A DNA stretch of 64,000 bases from Flavobacteria bacterium BBFL7. Its GTDB lineage: Bacteria > Bacteroidota > Bacteroidia > Flavobacteriales > Flavobacteriaceae. This document shows positions 53,013 through 62,316 of the stretch, piece after piece; within the stretch, counting starts at the first letter, position 1; each line of letters starts with the position of its first letter. The stretch lies in assembly GCA_000153385.1 (NCBI GenBank), contig CH672374.1:942958-1006957 (forward strand), read 5' to 3'. The notes under the pieces were generated by a model. The model had not been told where the DNA came from, made no database searches, and saw only the letters and a program-made list of their open reading frames with translations. A program made the position numbers and the translations under genes.

Positions 53013-55982
53013 TTAATCGCCAGCTTCGATATCGTTTTTACCTAACAAAAGAATTACAGCGTCTATGATAGAATCACTATCAACTGATTTTAATATAAAA
53101 CTTGGAGTTTTAAAATCTTCAGAGTTATCGTATTTAAAGTCCGCAAAACTAATTTGTTTATTCTCCTTTTTCTCAACAAAACCTTTTCCAAGTACTAAAC
53201 CAATTTTACCATAATCGCCGTAGAAATATTCTTGTAGTAACGGCACTATTTTATTATTGAAAGCATTTGCTAACTTCTCTACGGTATCTACACCTACAAA
53301 GTACGAATGTCCTATGGTATGGTCTCTATCGATGAGTAATTCTATTCGCTCATTGATTGTTTCTAAAACTTCAGAAAGTTTAATGTCATTGACCTTCTCA
53401 TTTTCTATTACGTTATAATTTGGCATCATTTCTTTAAACTCAAAACGTCGTCTTAATGCGGTATCTAGTGCTTCTACGCTCCTATCTGCAGTATTCATAG
53501 TACCGTAAATATCTAGGTTTGATGGAACACTAAATTCTTTTTTTGAATATGGTAACTTTATAGCAAGTTCATTTTTACAACCTTTACGCTTATCAGTTTC
53601 TATTAGTGTTATCAACTCTCCAAAAATTGCAGATACATTTCCTCTATTAATTTCATCAATAAAAATGGCATAGCGATTTTCAGAATCGTTCTTAGCTCGT
53701 ATACAAAGTTCTTTAAAAACTCCATTTTCAATTTTGTAGCCTAAATCAGTAGTTTCTTCACCTTCATCTGGTGAGATAGGTTTTATTCCTTCTATAAAAT
53801 CTTCGTAAGCAAATGATTGGTGAAAAGTTACAAAATCATAGTTCTTAATTACTTTTTGAGGATTGCTTTTAAAGTTGTTTACATCGTCTAAAACATCAAA
53901 GATTTCTGGGCTTTGTTCTTTTACCTCCTCATTTAATAATTGCCAAGTCTTATCATTAGTTTTATCAAAAATCAAAGGGTTCTGACGTTGTTTATAGGCT
54001 ACATTTTCAGATTCTTGAATGGTATGCATTTGCAAAGTACCCCAGATAGTAGCTCTTACGTTTTTAGATTCTGACAGCTCAGCTTTAGTAGCAACCCATC
54101 TGTTTTCTAAAATGTCATTAACCTTAGAAGTACCTATCTCGTTTAATGCTAAAGCTATTACTTGCCACCAAGTCAAACCTGTTATTATTTCTTCAAAGTA
54201 TTTTTCTTCTGTTATAGCTTCTTCTTTTAAAGTGTACTTATCAAACAGTTGTTCCTTTAAATAATACGTTTTACCTGTTCCTGGAGGACCATAAAAGATT
54301 TGGTTGAGTGCTCTGTTATGTTTAGCCTTAGACATATTTTCATTTTCAAAATATTCAGAACTAATAGTGGTTATTTTCGTTCTATAGTAAGGTTCTAGTA
54401 TTAGTTGATTCGCAAGGACGTATTCATTTTTAGGAATTTGATCAAAAGTACTATTATTATTAGGCGTCCACCATTTACTTATGCCGTTGTACTTTTCTTG
54501 TTTAATAGGTTTAGCTATTGTATTAAATTTTCTATACTTCCAGCCATCATCTTTAGAAGCTTTAAACTCTGGGCCAGTATCAAGCACGGCAGATGTAATT
54601 CTACCTAAAAGACCCATTTTCTCATTGCTATAGCATACATAAATGTAGTCTCCTTCTTTTAATTCATTTTTAAATAAAAGATATTGTGACCCAGCTCCGC
54701 GTCCTTTACCACTCGTCTTTTCATGCATCGCAACATATCCTTGCTCCATGAAGTGATCAAAATCATTAACTAAAAAGAACTCTTGCCCTAATGAAATTTT
54801 ATAGATGTGGTTTTTGGATAAATTAATACCTTTATTATTACTTTCAAGAAAAGTTTTCAACGCCCTTACTGACGCCGAATAAAATCCATTTTTACCATAA
54901 GACGGGGCTTTATCATAATAATAATCGCCTTGAACATTTTTCTGCTTTAGAATTAAGTCGTCGTATAAATATTGAAGATTTTCAAGATTTTCTTCTAAAT
55001 AGAGATCGTCATCCAAAATTTCATTTAAAATGTCTATTGCTCTTAGATAAGAACTAATTTTATTACTATTCTCTTTTCCTTTCAACCAATCTGAGAACTC
55101 TTTTTTAAGGCCTTTAATTTCCATTGTAGCTATTTTCCAGAGTTCACTTGTATAGTTAAAATAATCTTGTTCTGGTTTCTTCTTTTCTAAAATCGCTTTA
55201 TGGTAATCTGAGGCATAGATCAAATTTTCCAAAGGAAGATCAAGATGGTTTCCAATTGTTTTCAAAACTTTCTCTTTGAAAATATTTAAGGAATTGAAGT
55301 CGCCATATAGAAAAGCTATTTTCCACTTATATCCATATCCTAAGTCTACATCATCAATCACCTTTAAGTCATTGCGCTGGGCAGCTAGAGCTATTTTAAT
55401 GATAATGCTTTTAACAGTTCCAAATGCTTCCTCTTTGGTCTTTTTCCCATACTTTTTGAACCATGCATAATCACCATCAGTAGTGCGATTACTTTCCCCT
55501 TTAACTTCACTTTTACTGTTGCGCTTATATATTCCAAACTTATATGAACTACCACCAACTATACTTCCTAATTCTCGAGTAACATGTTCGACCTCATAAC
55601 AAAAAGAGTTCTTGTCTAAATTTGTGTATTCTGTTAATGCCATATTCTCCAACCGATCCAATGGCCATGTTTCAAGGAATCTCTTTTTAAGTTCGTATAA
55701 TTTTTTATTAGGTTCTTTTCTTAATTTTTCAATTATCTCAAAACCATTTCTTTCTAATGCTTTGAAGCAATCCTTATTTAGTCCTCCTTTAAAGTAGTTA
55801 TCAACAGCTCGACCAGTTGCATGATAGTTAGCATAAGCCATAATAGCTTTTGGTGGATATAATTTTCCTTCATGATGAACGTCATAAGTGGAAGAAGGGC
55901 CAAAACCGTCTGGGTATCCTTTTTCCTCGTAATCTTTGATTCCTTGCTTTATGTGTTGCGCTGTTACTTTATCAAATTCCAT
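53013..55982 (-). CDS. mcrB: McrB-family AAA+ restriction motor with two N-terminal reader-like domains
   Basis: 989 residues. Residues 1-85 (FGPSSTYDVHHEGKLYPPKAIMAYANYHATGRAVDNYFKGGLN) resemble the N-terminal head domain of ScoMcrA-type enzymes. A helical middle follows. About 385-510 reads as an EVE/PUA-like modified-base-binding domain (NELKEGDYIYVCYSNEKMGLLGRITSAV). The AAA+ motor has Walker A FYGPPGTGKTYYL (about 563), Walker B YAIFIDEINRGN (about 773), the McrB motif MNTADRSVEALDTALRRRFEF and a C-terminal lid. It hydrolyses GTP or ATP to power McrC. The substrate modification is unknown. Confidence 0.92.
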   Translation of the reverse strand: MEFDKVTAQHIKQGIKDYEEKGYPDGFGPSSTYDVHHEGKLYPPKAIMAYANYHATGRAVDNYFKGGLNKDCFKALERNGFEIIEKLRKEPNKKLYELKKRFLETWPLDRLENMALTEYTNLDKNSFCYEVEHVTRELGSIVGGSSYKFGIYKRNSKSEVKGESNRTTDGDYAWFKKYGKKTKEEAFGTVKSIIIKIALAAQRNDLKVIDDVDLGYGYKWKIAFLYGDFNSLNIFKEKVLKTIGNHLDLPLENLIYASDYHKAILEKKKPEQDYFNYTSELWKIATMEIKGLKKEFSDWLKGKENSNKISSYLRAIDILNEILDDDLYLEENLENLQYLYDDLILKQKNVQGDYYYDKAPSYGKNGFYSASVRALKTFLESNNKGINLSKNHIYKISLGQEFFLVNDFDHFMEQGYVAMHEKTSGKGRGAGSQYLLFKNELKEGDYIYVCYSNEKMGLLGRITSAVLDTGPEFKASKDDGWKYRKFNTIAKPIKQEKYNGISKWWTPNNNSTFDQIPKNEYVLANQLILEPYYRTKITTISSEYFENENMSKAKHNRALNQIFYGPPGTGKTYYLKEQLFDKYTLKEEAITEEKYFEEIITGLTWWQVIALALNEIGTSKVNDILENRWVATKAELSESKNVRATIWGTLQMHTIQESENVAYKQRQNPLIFDKTNDKTWQLLNEEVKEQSPEIFDVLDDVNNFKSNPQKVIKNYDFVTFHQSFAYEDFIEGIKPISPDEGEETTDLGYKIENGVFKELCIRAKNDSENRYAIFIDEINRGNVSAIFGELITLIETDKRKGCKNELAIKLPYSKKEFSVPSNLDIYGTMNTADRSVEALDTALRRRFEFKEMMPNYNVIENEKVNDIKLSEVLETINERIELLIDRDHTIGHSYFVGVDTVEKLANAFNNKIVPLLQEYFYGDYGKIGLVLGKGFVEKKENKQISFADFKYDNSEDFKTPSFILKSVDSDSIIDAVILLLGKNDIEAGD

Positions 55983-55984
55983 AA

Positions 55985-58900
55985 TTATTGAGGTGTATTT
56001 GCTTCCTTTTGAAATGTTAATCTAGGTAGTACGATTTTATATTGCTTATCATCTTCTTTATTGTACCAAAACACAACATATTCTACACGAGCAGAAGCAA
56101 GTTTATATCCATGCTTTAAAATCCGATTATACTTATTTTCAATAAAGCTATTTGAATACAATAATAAATTGCCTCTTTGAGATTTTTTAAGACCTGGCTT
56201 TTTAATACTACCTATATCCATTTCGTCTTCTTGTAGTAGTTCCCCTGTTTTAATATTCTGTAGTATTCTTAGTGCATTTGAATAATTTTGAGAACCTAGC
56301 CGGACATCTTTATGACTTAAAATAATATCAAATTGGTTAGGAGGTTCAAGTTTACCAGTATATTCTAATTTGGAAATGTAATCTGCATTGCTGGCATCAT
56401 AAAAAGGCACATTTGAATGAATATGCAAGGTTTTTTTAGCTCTTGAACTTGCGACATATAGTAATCGTTTAGATTCGTCACTGGAATAATTATAGTCCTT
56501 GAGAACGATAAATACATGGTCAAACTCCTTACCCTTCGCTTTATGCATAGTGGACACAATTATTTTATCAGAATCAGGCAAAATTGCATCTTCCATATTA
56601 ATTTCTCTGCTATATTCTCTCCAATCAACTAATAGTTTCTTTTCAGGATTTACGTAGTCGAATTTTTTAATTAAATCCAAACATGTATTATAATGCAATG
56701 AGTCATGAAAATGTCGTTTAAACCAAGAAATAGCCTCTTCCCAATTTGATTCTAATATTATGCCTGATTCACCAATCGATTGCTTCAATCGATTGTCAAA
56801 AGAATTAATTTCAAAAAGATCCGATACACGGAACCCTTCAAAACCAGCTATTAATCTTGTTGCTACTCCAATTTTATTCAACAAAGAACTAATTAATAAA
56901 GCCTCCATATTAGTTCTAGTCAAAATGGCTTTTGTTCCAGGTAATTTAGTATTGGCAATGTATTCAGCTGTAGGTTGTTCTATAAACTTCCCATTATATT
57001 TTGTTACATGAACACTACCACCACTTCTACTCTTCCCTGCAATTAACAATTGAGATTTAAGTCTGTTTTTTAAATAAAAAAGAACTTTGTTATTGAAATC
57101 AACTATTTCAGGGAAGCTCCTATAGTTTTTTGGTAATGTGTAAAGAGTTGCTCCATAATGTTTTCTGAACTTACTCATGAAAGCATTTGAAGATCCTCTA
57201 AAACTATAAATGTTCTGATCATCATCTCCTACTGCAATTACCCTAGGATTTTCAGCTTTTTGTATTATCAAATCAATTAAATCCCATTCATCCTTATTTA
57301 TGTCTTGAAACTCATCAAACATCAATATGCTTTTATTTTCAATTTGTGATATATCAATATCTCCATTTCTTATGGCTTTGATACAATCCTTAATGACATT
57401 TTGGGATTTATAAAGATCACCTAATTGACCTAATAGTTGAAAGCAAAAGCCATGAAAGGTATTTATATTTATTAATCCTGAATATTCAGGGATTAGTTTC
57501 CTAACACGTTGTTTAAATTCTAATGCCGCAGCTTTTGAAAAAGTAAGCATCAAAAACTGTTCTGGTTTAATATCCTCAATTAATAATAAACTCGCAATCT
57601 TGTGCACTAATACCTTAGTCTTACCACTTCCAGGACCAGCATACACTAAAATTTTATCTGATTTGTTATCATTGATTACTTGAGTTTGATCAGTGTCTAA
57701 ATCCCCAATAATTTCAATAAACCGCTTTGGTGTTATTGATCGTTGAATTTCCCTTTTCTTCCTTGGGAAATATCTTGCCAAAAACTCTTCATAATCGAGC
57801 GTAAAATAGTCATTGACGTAAGTTAAAGCTGATTCATAATTTTCAACACATTTTTTTGCATACTCTCCTACTATGTGAATTTGTTCCGTACGGTGGAGAT
57901 AAAATTCTTTCATTTCTTCATAGTCCTTAACCGTAAAAGTTATCCTTTGAGTATCAACCTCAGATATGTTAAGCTTATTATAGGAAACCATAAAGCCACC
58001 TTCTAATTTAATTGCTTTAATATCATTTAAGTATAATAAACATAGCTCATACTTTTTAGTATTTTCTTCAATGAGCTTTCCCATAAACTGGTTAGACTCT
58101 TTTAGCTCGATTAAGCTAAATGATACAGGTACTTCTTCTTTCTTTCCTTGGTGTTGGGCGTTAGTCTTTGCTAGATTCTCTAAATAATCAAATGTTGACA
58201 AAGTGAGCGCATGCCTCCATTTTATATCTTCAAGTAAGCGATCTTTATTATAAATGTTTATTTCATAAATATCTTTTTCCTTATCTTTTCTACTTTTCTT
58301 TACGAATCTATTCTTGTCCCAATAGGTTAAAATCAACCTGATATGTTCAACATTTGATTCTATTACACCATCATCTAAAAGCCTTTGATTGAGCTCCCTT
58401 AAGGGAATAGTAATTTTGTTAGATTTGATTTGGGATAATAAGGCTTTCTCAATTTTTGTAACTCTCTCCAGTATTTTAGCTGAACTATTTTTAGATTGAA
58501 GAATATTTAAAAAGGCTGTCAAATCTTTAGCATCACCCAAAATTGCATGATCTCTTAATATGCGAATAACATCTTGTATCCTGTGTGCGTTGAGTTGTGT
58601 AATGTCTGCCAGATAATCTACTCTTGTTTCGCGGTCTGTAATGATTCTTTTAAGTACCGTTGCGCAGTCCTTCTTATCTTCTTCTGTAATTCGTTTACTA
58701 CTTCGTAAAATATCTTGTCCACTACCAAAACTTTTTACTAGCAGACTATCTGCAAAAACTCTAGGTGTATTTAAGGACCGAGTTAAAAACCCTTGGTTTT
58801 CGAGAGCTGAAATGGCTGTCTTTACTTTTGTTTCGAGATCTAACATCTCAGAATCCCAACCAGACTTCTTTGCAATCTCTAAAGCGGACTGACTTATCTT

Positions 58901-60802
58901 ACTTCTATATTTTGCTTTACCTTTTATAGCGCGCCATATATCTTTAATTTCTTTGTGATTCAGCTTGGTTTGTTGCAACAAGCTGAAATGTTTATTTAAA
59001 TCTTCATCACTAAATAAAATGTAACACTTCGCCTGAATACGTTCGTCTCTACCTGCTCGCCCAGCCTCTTGAACATAATTTTCTAAAGAGTCTGAGATGT
59101 TGTAGTGAATAACCGTCTTGACATTATCCTTATCTACTCCCATACCAAAAGCAGATGTTGCTACTATTATTTCCTTGGCCTCTCTCATGAAGAGATCCAT
59201 GTTTTCTTTCTTTTGGTCCTTATCTAATTTGCCATGAAAAAAGGTAGCATCAAAACCAGCTTCATTTATCAGTAAAGCAATTTCTTCTACACGTTTGGTT
59301 CTTGAAGCATAAATAATTACTGGTTTTTCACAAGTTTCAAGAATAGGTAACAAATGAGCCATTTTTCTATCAGCATCTTCAACGTTAACTACTTCATAGG
59401 ATAAGTTGGTTCTTCCCTTGCTAGTGATGTATTCATTTAACTCTAACCCTAATCGATCTTCAAAATAAAATTTGATATCTGTGATAACCTGAGGTTTAGC
59501 AGTAGCCGTAAAACAGGAAACAGGTATTTGAAAAACATTTTTCTCTTTTTCGATTTTCTTGATGAAATCTGCAATAAAGAGATAGTCCACTCTGAAGTCT
59601 TGTCCCCAACTGGAAAAACAATGTGCTTCATCTATAACAAATCTTCCTATAGATCTAGAATGTATCAAACGATAAATCGATGGAGATCTTAGAGACTCTG
59701 GCGATAGATACAACAAATCTGCTCTACCATCAGATACCATTTCAAAAGCTTCTTGACGTTCTAAAGGTGATAATAAACCATTAATCGCAACAGCTCTAGT
59801 GATACCAAAACGATCTCTTAAATTATCAACTTGATCTTTCATTAAAGAAATTAATGGAGAAATAACTACTGTCAGGTGCCTCGTGCTCGAGCCTCGCATT
59901 AAGGCTGGTAATTGAAATGTCAAAGACTTACCGCCACCAGTAGGAAATACGGCTACAAATGACTCTCTAGTTAATCCAGCTCTTACCGCTTGTTCTTGCA
60001 AGCTAATCACTCGATTTTCTTCAAATTTTCTAAAATCAGAATAGTTAAAGTATTCTTGTAAGGCTTTTTTAGGGTTTAATTGATTTTGACAATAGCTACA
60101 ATTTGTATCATCACATGCATTAAACCTAATTTGATTAAGTATGCGTTCTGCCTCTGGAAATTTGTGCTGCACCCATGGTGGTAATACAGCATCTTTATCG
60201 CCTAATTTTAATAATGTAAAGACGTACGATAATTCGACAGAGTTCTTTTCACTAAAGCGTTCTAATTGAATATTACAGCAAACAGTCTTTCGTAGTAATT
60301 CATCGATGCTGGTTTTTTCTACATCATTGTCACTGAAACCAACCAAATCAAAAAATGCATTAAATGAAGATTGATCTTTTAATAATTTATAATAGACACT
60401 TTTCTCAGGATCACTTAAATCATTAAACCTGTTGAGTTCTTTGATTAAATAATCCTCTGTGAGCTTACAATCTGAAAGTGGATTATTAACTTCTGATGGA
60501 TTTATAATCCTATACCCTTTGGTAAGTTTGTGATTAGGGCGCTTTACAAAGAGCAATGGTGACCATAATAAGGTGTCTACATATTTTTTGTTTTGAAAAA
60601 TGGAATCACCTAGCTGCTTTTTGAGCTCAGGAATGTCGTGCGCTATGATATTATGACCACAGATATACGTTGCCTCTTTGATCCACTGCTCCAATTTAGC
60701 TGTATTTCTTGCATGTAATTCTTGCCCATTAAAAACAGCGCCATAATCGACGCTTTTGCTTTTAGGGTTGGTTTCTATATCAAGAAAAAGAATATCTTTC
60801 AT
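55985..60802 (-). CDS. Giant fusion: DEDD exonuclease + RecQ helicase + UvrD-type helicase
   Basis: 1605 residues in one uninterrupted frame. Residues 1-130 are a DEDD 3'-5' exonuclease (FLDIET with Asp8/Glu10, HNIIAHD Asp56, VDTLL Asp76, Asp111/Asp117). A Cys cluster CDDTNCSYC (230-238) precedes the RecQ helicase: Walker A PTGGGKS (287-293), DEAH 391-394, TATAKP and QEAGRAGRDER. A winged-helix-like stretch (about 640-860) follows. From about 1080 comes an SF1 UvrD/PcrA helicase: Walker A AGPGSGKT, LTFSKAAALEFKQRV, FDEFQDI, GDDDQNIYSFRG, and STMHKAKGKEFDHVF. It ends 2 bp before mcrB. It probably unwinds and degrades foreign DNA. Known components, unfamiliar arrangement. Confidence 0.9.
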   Translation of the reverse strand: MKDILFLDIETNPKSKSVDYGAVFNGQELHARNTAKLEQWIKEATYICGHNIIAHDIPELKKQLGDSIFQNKKYVDTLLWSPLLFVKRPNHKLTKGYRIINPSEVNNPLSDCKLTEDYLIKELNRFNDLSDPEKSVYYKLLKDQSSFNAFFDLVGFSDNDVEKTSIDELLRKTVCCNIQLERFSEKNSVELSYVFTLLKLGDKDAVLPPWVQHKFPEAERILNQIRFNACDDTNCSYCQNQLNPKKALQEYFNYSDFRKFEENRVISLQEQAVRAGLTRESFVAVFPTGGGKSLTFQLPALMRGSSTRHLTVVISPLISLMKDQVDNLRDRFGITRAVAINGLLSPLERQEAFEMVSDGRADLLYLSPESLRSPSIYRLIHSRSIGRFVIDEAHCFSSWGQDFRVDYLFIADFIKKIEKEKNVFQIPVSCFTATAKPQVITDIKFYFEDRLGLELNEYITSKGRTNLSYEVVNVEDADRKMAHLLPILETCEKPVIIYASRTKRVEEIALLINEAGFDATFFHGKLDKDQKKENMDLFMREAKEIIVATSAFGMGVDKDNVKTVIHYNISDSLENYVQEAGRAGRDERIQAKCYILFSDEDLNKHFSLLQQTKLNHKEIKDIWRAIKGKAKYRSKISQSALEIAKKSGWDSEMLDLETKVKTAISALENQGFLTRSLNTPRVFADSLLVKSFGSGQDILRSSKRITEEDKKDCATVLKRIITDRETRVDYLADITQLNAHRIQDVIRILRDHAILGDAKDLTAFLNILQSKNSSAKILERVTKIEKALLSQIKSNKITIPLRELNQRLLDDGVIESNVEHIRLILTYWDKNRFVKKSRKDKEKDIYEINIYNKDRLLEDIKWRHALTLSTFDYLENLAKTNAQHQGKKEEVPVSFSLIELKESNQFMGKLIEENTKKYELCLLYLNDIKAIKLEGGFMVSYNKLNISEVDTQRITFTVKDYEEMKEFYLHRTEQIHIVGEYAKKCVENYESALTYVNDYFTLDYEEFLARYFPRKKREIQRSITPKRFIEIIGDLDTDQTQVINDNKSDKILVYAGPGSGKTKVLVHKIASLLLIEDIKPEQFLMLTFSKAAALEFKQRVRKLIPEYSGLININTFHGFCFQLLGQLGDLYKSQNVIKDCIKAIRNGDIDISQIENKSILMFDEFQDINKDEWDLIDLIIQKAENPRVIAVGDDDQNIYSFRGSSNAFMSKFRKHYGATLYTLPKNYRSFPEIVDFNNKVLFYLKNRLKSQLLIAGKSRSGGSVHVTKYNGKFIEQPTAEYIANTKLPGTKAILTRTNMEALLISSLLNKIGVATRLIAGFEGFRVSDLFEINSFDNRLKQSIGESGIILESNWEEAISWFKRHFHDSLHYNTCLDLIKKFDYVNPEKKLLVDWREYSREINMEDAILPDSDKIIVSTMHKAKGKEFDHVFIVLKDYNYSSDESKRLLYVASSRAKKTLHIHSNVPFYDASNADYISKLEYTGKLEPPNQFDIILSHKDVRLGSQNYSNALRILQNIKTGELLQEDEMDIGSIKKPGLKKSQRGNLLLYSNSFIENKYNRILKHGYKLASARVEYVVFWYNKEDDKQYKIVLPRLTFQKEANTPQ

Positions 60803-60911
60803 AATTTACCTTCTTCAAAAATCAGTAAGAATATCTATGCTTTGAGTAATTTTATATCGATCCTTTCTTCCTTGAGGTTTATTTATTCGTATGCACTAGT
60901 GATTCATTCCT

Positions 60912-61301
60912 CTATTTATTACTTTTCTTTTCTCCTGTCCCAATATGTTTTGGACATAGAAGTCCAGCTGAAAGAGCTTCCAAAAGTGAACGTTCTCTGG
61001 CATCAGCTATTTCTATAAATTGAAATTTACCCCAACCTCTTAATGCAATTTTATTTAACTGCATATACAATTTAGAGAAAGAAGACCTATTACAAACATG
61101 ATCTTGTAATCTTTGGTTTAATCCATTTCGAGCACCATTAGTTTTTCCAACATGTAAAACAATATTATTATTATCATAAACAATATAAACTCCCTGATTA
61201 AGACTAACATTTACTTTACCAATATAAGGAAAGACGTAACATTGAGATTGCAATAATTCATGATGTAGTCGTAATATTTTTTGTTGTTCATCTTCTTTCA
61301 A
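60912..61301 (-). CDS. GIY-YIG nuclease domain protein
   Basis: 129 residues. The GIY-YIG fold is visible: GVYIVYDNNNIVLHVGKT (37-54, with VGK in place of YIG), Arg64 in NQRLQDH, and catalytic Glu108 in ARERSLLEALSAGLL. These are the catalytic residues of the family, so it is predicted to be an active DNA endonuclease. It follows the HNH gene by 14 bp and precedes the RecQ-UvrD gene by 109 bp. A stand-alone small GIY-YIG in a defence operon is unusual. Confidence 0.85.
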   Translation of the reverse strand: MKEDEQQKILRLHHELLQSQCYVFPYIGKVNVSLNQGVYIVYDNNNIVLHVGKTNGARNGLNQRLQDHVCNRSSFSKLYMQLNKIALRGWGKFQFIEIADARERSLLEALSAGLLCPKHIGTGEKKSNK

Positions 61302-61315
61302 CTTTGTTAATTTAT

Positions 61316-62314
61316 TTAATCAATTTTCATTTTTAATTCTTCTAGTATATCACGTTTCATTTTACTTAAAGGACGTTTATGAAAATCTTTCTCATCTGGG
61401 TATACACCAAATGCTAATCTATATAGCTCTTTTACCGTAATTCTTTCTTTCGTCGGATTTAATATCTTCCGCAAATTCAATAGGTAATTCAACGAATATC
61501 TTTTCTTAAGTAAGATTAAATCATCGAGCTCATCTTCATGAGTTTTATATATTTCTTCTAGCTTAAATGCATTAATTGTCTGATCTTCTTCTGAACCTAT
61601 AACTCTATTTATTTTAAACTCTTGTTTCGCATAGGAATTTAACCTGTAAGAAAATTTCATTTTAATATCAGAATGAATGTATGGATGAATCATAGTATCA
61701 ATATTGAAATCGACATCACCTTTTAAACTACTATTACAAATATTGCAACTAGGTATTAAGTTAAAGAAAGAAAGTGCCAACATAGGATAACGTGATTTGG
61801 GAAACCAGTGATCAAATTGAGGTCTTGTGGTTTTATGAGGCTTTGTTACAGTCTTAGTATATATCCTATTACAATAGACACAAGTTTGGATATCCAAATT
61901 GTCCGCAAGATGATATGCACTATATTTTTTAATTGTTTTTGCAGTAAACTTAGAGGACTCAATAGAATGGGAATACCTAAATATCAAATTTAATTGCCTT
62001 TCTAACAGTTGATACTTATCAAACAATGCTATCTCTGCGGGATTATCTCTAGTTCTCTTTTTTAGTAATAGATATTGGTTCCATTCTGCAAAGGAATGAC
62101 TTGGAATATCATTTAAAAAATTTTCATTTAAATCGATTAAATCTCTAGGCTCTGAAATTAATAACTTAAGTATTCTATCATCTGTAAAAAAGTCTCTAAT
62201 TTCAATTGGAACTGAAGCATGAGATTTGAATTGATTAATTCGAACAAGCATATCTCTCTTATGAATATCAAGAGCATGTAATATTTTATGAGAGTTTTTA
62301 TCTAAAAATATCAT
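61316..62314 (-). CDS. HNH endonuclease (PtuB-like) paired with an AAA ATPase
   Basis: 332 residues. HNH core at about 136-190: CVYCNRIYTKT...RPQFDHWFPKSRYPMLALSFFNLIPSCNICNSSLKGD, with zinc Cys pairs CVYC and CNIC, the catalytic His in FDHWFPKS and the Asn in FFNLIPSCN. It starts 2 bp after the ATPase gene, the arrangement of Septu-type ptuA-ptuB pairs. It is predicted to cut DNA or RNA when released or triggered by the ATPase. Confidence 0.9.
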   Translation of the reverse strand: MIFLDKNSHKILHALDIHKRDMLVRINQFKSHASVPIEIRDFFTDDRILKLLISEPRDLIDLNENFLNDIPSHSFAEWNQYLLLKKRTRDNPAEIALFDKYQLLERQLNLIFRYSHSIESSKFTAKTIKKYSAYHLADNLDIQTCVYCNRIYTKTVTKPHKTTRPQFDHWFPKSRYPMLALSFFNLIPSCNICNSSLKGDVDFNIDTMIHPYIHSDIKMKFSYRLNSYAKQEFKINRVIGSEEDQTINAFKLEEIYKTHEDELDDLILLKKRYSLNYLLNLRKILNPTKERITVKELYRLAFGVYPDEKDFHKRPLSKMKRDILEELKMKID

Positions 62315-62316
62315 AT

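Noticed and set aside
55985-60802. RecQ and UvrD helicases as two adjacent genes
   Set aside because: The frame is continuous over 1605 codons with no stop between the two helicase units, and linker sequence is protein-like.
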